DNA of 37,649 nt from an uncultured Bacteroidota bacterium. GTDB lineage: Bacteria > Bacteroidota > Bacteroidia > AKYH767-A > 2013-40CM-41-45. Both the position numbers and the translations under genes were made by a program. The notes under the pieces were generated by a model. That model saw only the letters and a list, made by a program, of their open reading frames with translations. It was not told where the DNA came from and searched no databases. Below, piece after piece: positions 8,614-16,851 of the stretch (positions are counted from its first letter, which is position 1; every line of letters begins with the position of its first letter). The stretch spans positions 1 through 37,649 of the forward strand of contig CALMQM010000096.1 in assembly GCA_937871435.1 (NCBI GenBank). The letters are read 5' to 3'.

Positions 8614-10017
8614 TTATTCTAAAGCCAATTTTATTATTTGTTTGTATTCTGCATTGACACCTTGCAGAAGATAAATTCCTTTGGCTAAATTTTCGGTGCT
8701 GATAGGCTTGAATTCACCGGTTTGTACACTAACATTTTCTCTCCACAAAATCTGCCCCTGTAGGTTATGTAATTGAATTTCTCCTTTAAATGATTGACTG
8801 AATTGCAAAATGAGAGAATTGTTTTTCTGATGATATCGGATAAAGTTTTGTGAAGCTGCTGTTTGAGGGATTCCGGTATTGATATCAGGGCCGAAAACTA
8901 TGATTTCTTCTGATGGGTAAGTATTTCCCTGATATGCAGCCATCGTTCCATTTCCCAGTTGATCCATGACAAGTTGTGCTGCATAGATATCCTGAGTATT
9001 AGTGAGGGCTGCAGCCATCCAGTTGGTTCCGGCGGAAGAGTAAATGACATTGCCGGTATAAATATTTCCACTCACTTCATTCAATACACAGGCAGGGCTG
9101 TGGTTCAAAACGAACAGGCAACCGGTTTCTGCACTGAATCCGGAAGCTACATCTACAGCATTTGTGAAAGTTCCGGAGCCGGGTAATTTAGCCATATAAA
9201 ATGCATGAGTGGGAAACCCGAAGCCGTCATTTCCTGAAACCAATAAATGCACCACGCTATCAGAACTTACAACAATGGAGGAAGATAAATCTTCCGCGTT
9301 GGGAGAAGTAGGAAAATCAAAATTCCAATTACTTCCGCCAATACTATCGTTGTAAGCATGATGGATTCGATAAGTTCCAAAATTTCCTCCGCGATATGCA
9401 ATGTGAGCAACACCGGAAGGATCCAGCGCCAATTGAGGAAGTGCTCCTGCACCGAATAGCCCTAGTTGACTATTTGCCAACGATTGTATCACCCAGCTTC
9501 CGCTTCTGTTTGTCGCGTAGTTTATTTTAAAATCTCCGGCTGTGTCGAGGCGAATCCAAGCCAGGTGAACAAAACCTTGGTTGTCAGTCGCGATAGATGG
9601 ACTCATGTCTTCATCCTGATTATTGGTAACCTGATCATGTACCCAGTTCGAACCAGCTCTCGAGTAAACCATGATTTCATAGTCATGCGAATCATATTCC
9701 ATACACGCTACGAATGGAATGGCATCTGTATTACTGACTGCCAGAGTAGGTTCGTTTGCTGGTCCGGTAAGCACAGTATCCTCAGTAGTCCATGTTCCGT
9801 TAGCAGGACGTTGAAAATACAAGATCATCCATCCTCCACCTGACAATGCTTGTTCAGAAATCAGGTGTGTCGTATTCCACTGATCAATGGCCAGTGACTG
9901 ATGATTCAGCTCATCTCTTTCTCCATTGTGGGTAAGAGTATCCATCACTGCATTTGTCCATTGTGCGTGACAGTTGAATGAAAACAAAAAGGAAAAGATC
10001 AGTATCCGGTTTTTCAT
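8614..10017 (-). CDS. Secreted protein with type A T9SS sorting domain, beta-propeller-like
   Basis: A 467-residue protein of unknown function. Residues 1-18 form a Sec signal peptide (likely cleavage after CHA). The body contains repeated segments such as SIATDNQGFVHLAWIR, LALDPSGVAHIAYRG and SSDSVVHLLVSGN, resembling sialidase/BNR-type beta-propeller blades. About 75 C-terminal residues (FIRYHQKNNS to the end, with GEIQLHNLQGQILW and LAKGIYLLQG) form a type A C-terminal domain, the signal by which the type IX system carries cargo across the outer membrane. It is likely surface-attached or released. It lies 87 bases after another T9SS cargo gene but behind a strong terminator, so it is probably transcribed separately. 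No catalytic motif was recognised. Confidence 0.82.
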   Translation of the reverse strand: MKNRILIFSFLFSFNCHAQWTNAVMDTLTHNGERDELNHQSLAIDQWNTTHLISEQALSGGGWMILYFQRPANGTWTTEDTVLTGPANEPTLAVSNTDAIPFVACMEYDSHDYEIMVYSRAGSNWVHDQVTNNQDEDMSPSIATDNQGFVHLAWIRLDTAGDFKINYATNRSGSWVIQSLANSQLGLFGAGALPQLALDPSGVAHIAYRGGNFGTYRIHHAYNDSIGGSNWNFDFPTSPNAEDLSSSIVVSSDSVVHLLVSGNDGFGFPTHAFYMAKLPGSGTFTNAVDVASGFSAETGCLFVLNHSPACVLNEVSGNIYTGNVIYSSAGTNWMAAALTNTQDIYAAQLVMDQLGNGTMAAYQGNTYPSEEIIVFGPDINTGIPQTAASQNFIRYHQKNNSLILQFSQSFKGEIQLHNLQGQILWRENVSVQTGEFKPISTENLAKGIYLLQGVNAEYKQIIKLALE

Positions 10018-10050
10018 GATTCTATGTTTTGGGGTATCTCAAAAATAAAA

Positions 10051-10086
10051 AAAAAGATCCCGCTGCAGTAGCAACGGGATCTTTTT
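10051..10086 (-). terminator. Rho-independent terminator of the 1180-residue T9SS cargo gene
   Basis: Perfect 12-base arms AAAAAGATCCCG (10051-10062) and CGGGATCTTTTT (10075-10086), extended by TGC/GCA inside the loop. Read on the minus strand the hairpin is followed by a long T-run (10041-10056 on the plus strand is nearly all A). It lies just after the stop at 10105. Confidence 0.9.
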
Positions 10087-10104
10087 AACAAATTATAGAA
10101 TTGC

Positions 10105-13100
10105 TTATTCGAGAACAATCCGGTGCATACTCATTCCGTGTACAGAACGTAAACGAATAAAGTAGACGCCTCTTGAAAAATCAGACAAATCGAAATTCCG
10201 TTGTTGAGTACCGGTTAATTTCGAAATCTGTTCTTGTATCAATACTCTTCCTTGTGCATCCATGAATTCAATTGATACATCAGTTGATGTTCCGGCTGCC
10301 AATTCAAGGGCAACTGTGTTGTGAGCAGGATTCGGATATACACGAACCTGATCCACTGCAGGCAGGCCATCAATTCCGGTAAAGATTGTTGCATTGATGG
10401 TGTCAGAATTGAAACAACCATTGGTGTCCTGAACAGTTACAGCATATGTTCCAGTACTATAGATCATAATAGACTGTGTTGTCTGTCCAAGTGGTGACCA
10501 TGCATACAATACAAATCCAGGACCCGCATCAAGCAAAGTAGAATCATTGGCAATGACATCCGGACCAAGATCAACAACTGGCAATGGAGCGATAGCGGCT
10601 ACAACCGGAGTGCGTGTTTGTGTCGGACAAATATTGCCGGTCTGAGCATAATAAGTTGTTGTTGCAGACAGGAAAGGAATGCTGAATGTATTTCCGACAA
10701 ACAATAAGTTACCACCTGTTGGAGCATCAAACCAGTAAATAGTATCGCTTGCAACCGCGCTGATCACGATTGGTCCGGCACCACAACGCTGACCACCGAG
10801 TCCGGATGGAGGATTTGGAACCTGTGCAATTGTATTTACAGTATTCAATGTATCATTGCTGTTATCCTGATCGGCAGAATAAGAAGTAAAGCTTGAGATT
10901 GTGAGGGCTCCACCACCGAGTGTGTTGATAGTTCCCATCACCAGAGTAACAGAACCTCCAACAGGAATTGAAGTCTGAATTGTATCAGTGAAGGATGCAG
11001 TAACTGCGCCTGTGATATCAATCTCAACCGGAATCACACTTGCAGGATTTGATCCGTAGTTGGTTACTTCAATTTCAACCTGAGCAGTTGCATTTTCACA
11101 ATCTCCGTCAAGTGGAGAAATCACTGCAGAAACACCCACATCAAACGGCTGAATGATTCCAACACAAACCACATCCGAAGCAGTACAACCAAAACTGTTG
11201 GAAACTGTTACTGTGTAGCAACCGGCAGTATTCACTGTAAGTGTTTGAGTGGTGATATTTCCGGGTGTCCACACATATGAACTGTAACCACTTCCCGGAT
11301 CAAGAGTTACCGAGTTTCCGAGAACAACTGAAGTATCGTTACCTAAACTTACTGAAGGAACAGGTTGAATTGTCGCTACAACAGCAACACGTCCACTTTC
11401 GCAGGTTCCTTTTGAAGAAACGTAAAAAGTTGTAGTCGCGCTGAGTACTGCAGTGGTAAACGGACTACCGGAACCCAACAGGTTTCCTCCACTCGGAGCA
11501 TCATACCAGAGCAAAGTGTCTGCAGATGTAGCGGTAAGTGTAGATGCGTTTCCAAGACATACGGTGTCTCCGTTTGTAGCTGTTGGAACTGCAGGAATTG
11601 CCAGCAGATTAAGGGATGTTGTCAGCGTATCATTGTTATGGAAATCATCTGTACTCAACGCGGTATAAGAGACAAAATTAAATGTTCCGCCAACTGAAGT
11701 ATTCAGAGTGAATGTGAGAGTAAGTGTATCGCTGCTGCCTGGTTGTAAAGTATCAGAATAAGGCTGGGTGAATGAAGAACTCACCGCGCCGGTAACATGT
11801 GTAATCACATTGAAACCTGTTTCAGGATAATCTCCGGTGTTGTTAATCACGAGAGTAATTTCAGTGCTGTCGCTGCCGCAAGTTCCATCAATTGGCGATA
11901 ACATTGCTGAAACCAGCATGTCATGGGCGATACCACCATATTCGTCGGCTCCGATATCCGGAGTAGAAGCATTTCTGATTTCGCCGTCGATATCATCTGT
12001 AACCGACGCAAGGTGTGTTCCCTTGTTGTCCATCGACAAAGAAGAAGCATGCAGATCGGTCGGTGAAAGGAAGTTTGGATTATAGCTGACAGAATGAGAG
12101 TCTTTTGCAAATGCCGCTATCCAGTCGCTAAGGGCTACCTTTTGTGATCCATTGAAAGAACCTACATGACCGCCTGTAGTATAGAGGTCGTTGTAGTCCG
12201 ACGCTGAGATCATAAAGGAAGCTGAGTCAGTAAGTACATAGCTATAACCACCGCCGGTGTTACTCAAAACGTTGTTCTTTACAATCATCCCAACTCCTGA
12301 ACCATGAACAAGCATGGCAGAAGAAGCAGCGTTGGTGCCGGTCATGTTAAGACTGTTATTCACGATGTCATTGTAATCCATATTGATCACAGAGATACAA
12401 GCAGAGTCAGAAACCTGAACGAAGTTGTTTGATACAATACCGTGAACCCCGGCAAGACCTGTACAATCTATCATGTAAATACCAGTTCCGGGAACACCGG
12501 AAATTTTATTCTTTGAGATCAACTGATTGCGTTGACAACGATCGAGATAAATCGCTGAATAGCCAAGATAGCTTGTGCTTGTAGTGAAGGTATTGTTCAG
12601 AACATTCAGGACTCCCTGGTTACTCATCTGAATTCCTTTAGAGTACTGGTTGTCGAAAACATTGTGTGAAATGGAAAGCGATTGCTCGAGATTCACTGTA
12701 TTGATTCCATTCATGTAAATACCCAGTGATCCATTGAGGATTCTGTTGTAAGTAAATGTATTCATGGAATCGTTGGTAGGAGAACTCGTAGTTGAATACA
12801 CGATAGCGGACAAACTGTTGGTTACGTTGTTCAGTGCTCCTTCCAGACTGCAATTGCTCACTGTGTTGTTGGTAGCGGTATTGATGAATTCCAATACACG
12901 ACCATAAGGCTGAATACCACTTCTGCGCATTGTGAGTTGGTGGAATGTAATGTAATCGGCACCATTCAGACGAATGAGGTAGTTTGTTGTAGTAAATGCC
13001 GGTTGGGAAGGATATACAAGTACCACTGCTGAACTATCACCTGTTTCCGATTGAAAACGAATAGTGTTCACTGCACTTGCGCCAACTACTTCGTCAATTA

Positions 13101-13647
13101 CTGCCTGAACTGTGTCTACGCCATCACGAATATTGAATACAACCGGACCACATACTCCATAAGAATTCAATGCTGTTACTGCAGCGGAGAAATTCGCGAA
13201 ATCAGGAGTTGTTCCACCGATTGTATACGTTCCGCTGAGTTGAACGCTTAACCCTCCGTTCACTGTTGTGTCATTGGAGGCATCTGCATCTGTTCCTCCG
13301 TTTGGTCCGGAAGTGAATGCACGGATATCATAGGTTGCCCCGCTGCTGAAATTGAATGTTCCGAGAATGACTGTATCGATATCGGAGCTAAGCAAAGTAT
13401 CCGAATAGGATGCAGCTGTCTGGCTGACACCATTCACATCCCAACCAACAGTGACTGAAAAGATGGTGTCAGTTCCATAGTTCTGAATGACTGCTTTCAC
13501 AGTCTGAGAACCTGGACAAATCGGGCTTATGGGAGTCGGAATGGAAATTGCGCCGGCATCAACTTGCGCCAAAGCATTGCTTCCCGAAAACAAGCCCGCG
13601 ACAATCATAAACAAGGTGATTGCCTTGGAGGTAAAACGTTTTCTCAT
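10105..13647 (-). CDS. Large secreted T9SS cargo protein: beta-helix plus duplicated CARDB/Ig-like/PKD-like module
   Basis: A 1180-residue secreted protein, function unknown. Residues 1-27 are a signal peptide (cleavage after ALA). Next come a CARDB-like beta-sandwich (about 29-130), a right-handed parallel beta-helix (about 135-565) with short repeats rich in Asn such as NTVSNCSLEGAL, IVNNSLNMTG and VKNNVLSNTGG, and ending DIGADEYGG, a frequent end motif of Bacteroidota beta-helix proteins. Two copies of a roughly 260-residue module follow (about 571-833 and 834-1089). Each has a CARDB-like part, an Ig-like part (LWYDAPSGGNLL / IYWFDAPTGGNLL) and a PKD-like part (YVWTPGNITTQTL / YAWSPLGQTTQSI). 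The last 80 residues (VRVYPNPAHN ... RGVYFIRLRS) are a type A T9SS sorting domain. Likely an adhesin or a polysaccharide-binding surface protein, by architecture only. Confidence 0.85.
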   Translation of the reverse strand: MRKRFTSKAITLFMIVAGLFSGSNALAQVDAGAISIPTPISPICPGSQTVKAVIQNYGTDTIFSVTVGWDVNGVSQTAASYSDTLLSSDIDTVILGTFNFSSGATYDIRAFTSGPNGGTDADASNDTTVNGGLSVQLSGTYTIGGTTPDFANFSAAVTALNSYGVCGPVVFNIRDGVDTVQAVIDEVVGASAVNTIRFQSETGDSSAVVLVYPSQPAFTTTNYLIRLNGADYITFHQLTMRRSGIQPYGRVLEFINTATNNTVSNCSLEGALNNVTNSLSAIVYSTTSSPTNDSMNTFTYNRILNGSLGIYMNGINTVNLEQSLSISHNVFDNQYSKGIQMSNQGVLNVLNNTFTTSTSYLGYSAIYLDRCQRNQLISKNKISGVPGTGIYMIDCTGLAGVHGIVSNNFVQVSDSACISVINMDYNDIVNNSLNMTGTNAASSAMLVHGSGVGMIVKNNVLSNTGGGYSYVLTDSASFMISASDYNDLYTTGGHVGSFNGSQKVALSDWIAAFAKDSHSVSYNPNFLSPTDLHASSLSMDNKGTHLASVTDDIDGEIRNASTPDIGADEYGGIAHDMLVSAMLSPIDGTCGSDSTEITLVINNTGDYPETGFNVITHVTGAVSSSFTQPYSDTLQPGSSDTLTLTFTLNTSVGGTFNFVSYTALSTDDFHNNDTLTTSLNLLAIPAVPTATNGDTVCLGNASTLTATSADTLLWYDAPSGGNLLGSGSPFTTAVLSATTTFYVSSKGTCESGRVAVVATIQPVPSVSLGNDTSVVLGNSVTLDPGSGYSSYVWTPGNITTQTLTVNTAGCYTVTVSNSFGCTASDVVCVGIIQPFDVGVSAVISPLDGDCENATAQVEIEVTNYGSNPASVIPVEIDITGAVTASFTDTIQTSIPVGGSVTLVMGTINTLGGGALTISSFTSYSADQDNSNDTLNTVNTIAQVPNPPSGLGGQRCGAGPIVISAVASDTIYWFDAPTGGNLLFVGNTFSIPFLSATTTYYAQTGNICPTQTRTPVVAAIAPLPVVDLGPDVIANDSTLLDAGPGFVLYAWSPLGQTTQSIMIYSTGTYAVTVQDTNGCFNSDTINATIFTGIDGLPAVDQVRVYPNPAHNTVALELAAGTSTDVSIEFMDAQGRVLIQEQISKLTGTQQRNFDLSDFSRGVYFIRLRSVHGMSMHRIVLE

Positions 13648-13782
13648 AGGTTATTTTTTTGAATGATTTAGTGAATTCAATCTAAGTGGCGTAAAGGTAC
13701 GTCACAACGCTGGCTGCCCTCTTGAAATGAGAGCAAAACTTATCAGGAAATGAATGTTGAAAAGCCTGTAAAAAATGTTGGC

Positions 13783-14565
13783 TTAAAGTGGCTCCGAATC
13801 CTGTTTTTTCTCAGGTTTTTTTTCTTGTTCCACAAAGTCGTACTTGATCACTAAAGGAGCATGATTCTGAGCATCGCCATGAATCTTGCTTTCAGAGGAA
13901 TCTTGAATCTCTTCCGACACAATTCCAAGCTCTTCTTCGATTTCCCATTGTGCTTTAATTCGTTGCGGACCTTCCTTCCTGTAGTAAAAAGCAGCAAAAA
14001 GTCCGGCCACCGAACCGAAGAAGTGGGATTCCCATGAGATACTCTGGTCAACCGGTAATATTCCCCACACCATACTTCCGTAAAGGAAAGTAACCAACAT
14101 GGAAATAGCCATGAGTCTGGTATCTTTACGTAAGAGTCCGCTGAAAAACAGAAACACCACAAATCCATAAATCAAACCGCTGGCACCGATGTGTGAATCA
14201 GGCCTGGCAGCAAGCCATACCCAGAATCCTGTGAATAACCAAACCATTAAGATGACTTGTCTTGCAATGCTCCCATAGAAATACAAAAGCCCGGCTCCAA
14301 CAACAAGTAATGGCATGGTGTTCGAAAGTAAATGTTCAATACCTGCATGCACAAGAGGGCCTGTAAGGATTCCAGGGATTCCTCTTACTGTCCTCGGAAG
14401 AATTCCGTACTCGGTGAGTCGGAAATGAAACCACTGCTGAAGGCCTTCCACAAGCCAGAGAAAAATGACAAACAGGAGAGGCAATACCAGCACTTTCCTC
14501 AAGGAAGGTTCCTTCGGAATGACTTGTTTTCCTTTTTGAATTGGAATAATTTCAGGAATGGACAA
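13783..14565 (-). CDS. Rhomboid-family intramembrane serine protease
   Basis: A 260-residue polytopic membrane protein. HAGIEHLLSNTMPLL is the rhomboid His...Asn motif of TM2, HIGASGLIYG holds the catalytic Ser129 and WESHFFGSVAGL the catalytic His181, so the Ser-His dyad is intact. About six hydrophobic segments lie between residues 25 and 195. The N-terminal 25 residues and a C-terminal tail of about 65 residues, rich in Glu, Lys and Gln, are soluble. Rhomboids cleave membrane proteins near the top of a TM helix; the substrate is unknown. The only usable start in frame is TTG at 14565 (no ATG or GTG occurs before the first TM). It is divergent from recG with 110 bases between the starts. 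Confidence 0.85.
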   Translation of the reverse strand: MSIPEIIPIQKGKQVIPKEPSLRKVLVLPLLFVIFLWLVEGLQQWFHFRLTEYGILPRTVRGIPGILTGPLVHAGIEHLLSNTMPLLVVGAGLLYFYGSIARQVILMVWLFTGFWVWLAARPDSHIGASGLIYGFVVFLFFSGLLRKDTRLMAISMLVTFLYGSMVWGILPVDQSISWESHFFGSVAGLFAAFYYRKEGPQRIKAQWEIEEELGIVSEEIQDSSESKIHGDAQNHAPLVIKYDFVEQEKKPEKKQDSEPL

Positions 14566-14660
14566 TTCAGTGCTTGTTGTGAAAATGGATAATCAAAGAT
14601 ATTCAATCATGCAATTCAATTTCCTGCATTCATGCTGTTCAGGTATTTCTTGGCAAAGTG

Positions 14661-14668
14661 TACTTTTG
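14661..14668 (+). promoter_or_regulatory. -7 box (TACTTTTG) for recG
   Basis: TACTTTTG fits the TAnnTTTG consensus. It ends only 7 bases before the recG ATG, so the message would be nearly leaderless. A TTC at 14638-14640, one base from TTG, sits 20 bases upstream of the box. Confidence 0.45.
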
Positions 14669-14675
14669 TCAGCGA

Positions 14676-16781
14676 ATGCATGTTGATTTTCTAGATACAT
14701 CAATTGAATACCTCAAAGGTGTGGGTCCTCAAAGAGCGGAATTGCTCAAGAAGGAATTAGGGATCTTTACCTTTGGTGATTTGCTGCACCATTTTCCGTT
14801 TCGGTATGTCGACCGTACCAAGTTTTATACCGCCAGGGAAGCAACTGCCGATTTGCCATATATTCAACTCAAAGGTCAGATCCGGAGCCTTGTCATGAAA
14901 GGTGATAAACGGAAGAAATACCTCACCGGTCGGTTTGAAGATTCTACGGGAAGTATTGAACTTAAATGGTTTCAGGGAGCAAAGTGGATTTTGTCGTCGA
15001 TAAAATTGAATACCGAATATATTTTATTTGGAAAACCGACAGAATTTAACGGACAAATTAATATCATTCATCCGGAGTTGGAACTGTCATCGGAAGCAGC
15101 CACCGGTGTTGCAAGTAATCTACAGGCAGTTTATAATACCACTGAGAAATTAAAATCCAAAGGTTTGGATAGCAAGGGGATTCTCCGACTGCAGAAAAAT
15201 CTTCAGCTTATTTTTCCGAGCTATTTCGCTGAAACTCTCTCGCCGGAAATTATCAGCGAAAATCATCTGATGAACAGGAAAGATGCTTTTGTAAATGTGC
15301 ATTTTCCGGAATCCGTTCAAAGACAAAAACAGGCGGAAGTGAGGATAAAATTTGAAGAGTTGTTTTTTCTACAATTAAAATTGTTGAGACAAAAATTACT
15401 CAGAACAGAAAAGTACAAAGGAATTTCTTTCACAAAAGTTGGAGAGTTTTTTAATTCATTCTATAAAGACTATTTACCATTTCCTCTGACAGAAGCCCAG
15501 AAGAGAGTGATCCGTGAGATCCGTCAGGATTTTGGTTCGGGCAAACAGATGAATCGTCTCCTTCAAGGGGATGTGGGTTCGGGTAAAACTGTTGTTGCAC
15601 TGATGTGTATGCTCATGGCTATTGACAATGGATTTCAGGCGAGCATGATGGCCCCAACAGAAATTCTCGCCAACCAGCATGCGCAAAGCCTGCGTACTTT
15701 GCTTGGAGATATGGGAGTAAATATTGCTTTGCTGACCGGTTCAACAAAAGCAGCTCAGCGGAGGAAAATTCTGGAAGAATTAAAAGCCGGTACAATACAT
15801 ATTCTCGTTGGTACCCATGCATTGATCGAGGATAAAGTTCAGTTCGACAAACTGGGCTTTGTGGTAATTGATGAGCAGCATCGCTTTGGAGTGGAACAAA
15901 GAAGCAAACTCTGGACAAAAGGACAGCAGGTCCCTCATGTGCTTGTGATGACAGCCACTCCGATTCCAAGAACTTTGGCAATGACACTTTATGGAGATCT
16001 GGATGTTTCTGTAATAGATGAAATGCCACCCGGTCGAAAGCCGATACAAACAGTTCACCGTTTTGATTCACATCGTTTACAGGTATGGGGCTTTTTGAAA
16101 AAGCAGATTGAAGCCGGAAGACAAGTGTATGTTGTGTATCCATTGATTGAAGAATCGGAAAAAATGGATTTGAAAAATCTGGAAGATGGTTACCATGCAA
16201 TCTGCAAGGATTTTCCTCCACCGAAATACAGAGTGAGTATTCTTCATGGGAAAATGAAAGCTTCTGATAAGGATTTCGAAATGCAGCGATTTGTCAGAAA
16301 TGAAACGCATATCATGGTAGCAACTACCGTCATTGAAGTGGGAGTGAATGTCCCCAATGCATCTGTTATGGTTATCGAAAACGCGGAACGATTCGGATTG
16401 TCACAGTTGCACCAACTGCGAGGCAGGGTAGGAAGAGGAGCCGATCAATCCTATTGTATTCTGATGACCGGTCATAAATTGGGAAATGACGGAAGACTGC
16501 GAATTAAAACCATGTGCGACAGCAATGATGGTTTTAAAATCGCGGAGGCAGATCTTTTGTTGCGTGGACCCGGAGATACAGAAGGGACAAGACAAAGCGG
16601 CATGCTGGATTTGAAACTTGCGGATATCAGCAAAGATCAGCAGATCGTATTGATGGCCAGAGACGCCGGTATTCGGTTATTGAAGGAAGATCCTCATATT
16701 GAGGCTCCGGCGAATAAAGCTGTCAGGGAAAAATTATCGGTGATCATGAAACGTTCCGGAAACTGGAGCAGAATCAGCTGA
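14676..16781 (+). CDS. recG: ATP-dependent DNA helicase RecG
   Basis: A 701-residue RecG helicase. The N-terminal wedge/OB domain (about 1-250, beginning IEYLKGVGPQRAELLKKELG) binds branched DNA. Superfamily 2 motor motifs follow: LLQGDVGSGKTVVA (Walker A, about residue 297), APTEILANQH, VIDEQHRFGV (motif II, about 398), MTATPIPRTLA (motif III), VATTVIEVGVNVPNA and QLRGRVGRG (motif VI). RecG regresses stalled forks and processes Holliday junctions. I chose ATG at 14676 (MHVDFLDTS); a GTG-started frame from 14658 would begin inside the promoter-like box. Length is normal. pheT follows 70 bases later behind its own promoter-like box, so the two need not form an operon. Confidence 0.97.
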   Translation: MHVDFLDTSIEYLKGVGPQRAELLKKELGIFTFGDLLHHFPFRYVDRTKFYTAREATADLPYIQLKGQIRSLVMKGDKRKKYLTGRFEDSTGSIELKWFQGAKWILSSIKLNTEYILFGKPTEFNGQINIIHPELELSSEAATGVASNLQAVYNTTEKLKSKGLDSKGILRLQKNLQLIFPSYFAETLSPEIISENHLMNRKDAFVNVHFPESVQRQKQAEVRIKFEELFFLQLKLLRQKLLRTEKYKGISFTKVGEFFNSFYKDYLPFPLTEAQKRVIREIRQDFGSGKQMNRLLQGDVGSGKTVVALMCMLMAIDNGFQASMMAPTEILANQHAQSLRTLLGDMGVNIALLTGSTKAAQRRKILEELKAGTIHILVGTHALIEDKVQFDKLGFVVIDEQHRFGVEQRSKLWTKGQQVPHVLVMTATPIPRTLAMTLYGDLDVSVIDEMPPGRKPIQTVHRFDSHRLQVWGFLKKQIEAGRQVYVVYPLIEESEKMDLKNLEDGYHAICKDFPPPKYRVSILHGKMKASDKDFEMQRFVRNETHIMVATTVIEVGVNVPNASVMVIENAERFGLSQLHQLRGRVGRGADQSYCILMTGHKLGNDGRLRIKTMCDSNDGFKIAEADLLLRGPGDTEGTRQSGMLDLKLADISKDQQIVLMARDAGIRLLKEDPHIEAPANKAVREKLSVIMKRSGNWSRIS

Positions 16782-16815
16782 TGCTGAGGGGATGTGCTAA
16801 TTTCATTCATTCCTC

Positions 16816-16823
16816 TATCTTTG
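16816..16823 (+). promoter_or_regulatory. -7 box (TATCTTTG) for pheT
   Basis: An exact match to TAnnTTTG, ending 28 bases before the pheT ATG. A GTG at 16794-16796, one base from the TTG -33 element, is 19 bases upstream. It suggests pheT is transcribed separately from recG. Confidence 0.55.
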
Positions 16824-16851
16824 CAATCTCCGGATTAATCGGAATTTGTCT

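Noticed and set aside
15619-16221. 200-codon reverse-strand frame inside recG
   Set aside because: Antisense to conserved helicase motifs of a certain gene, no family similarity, no promoter.
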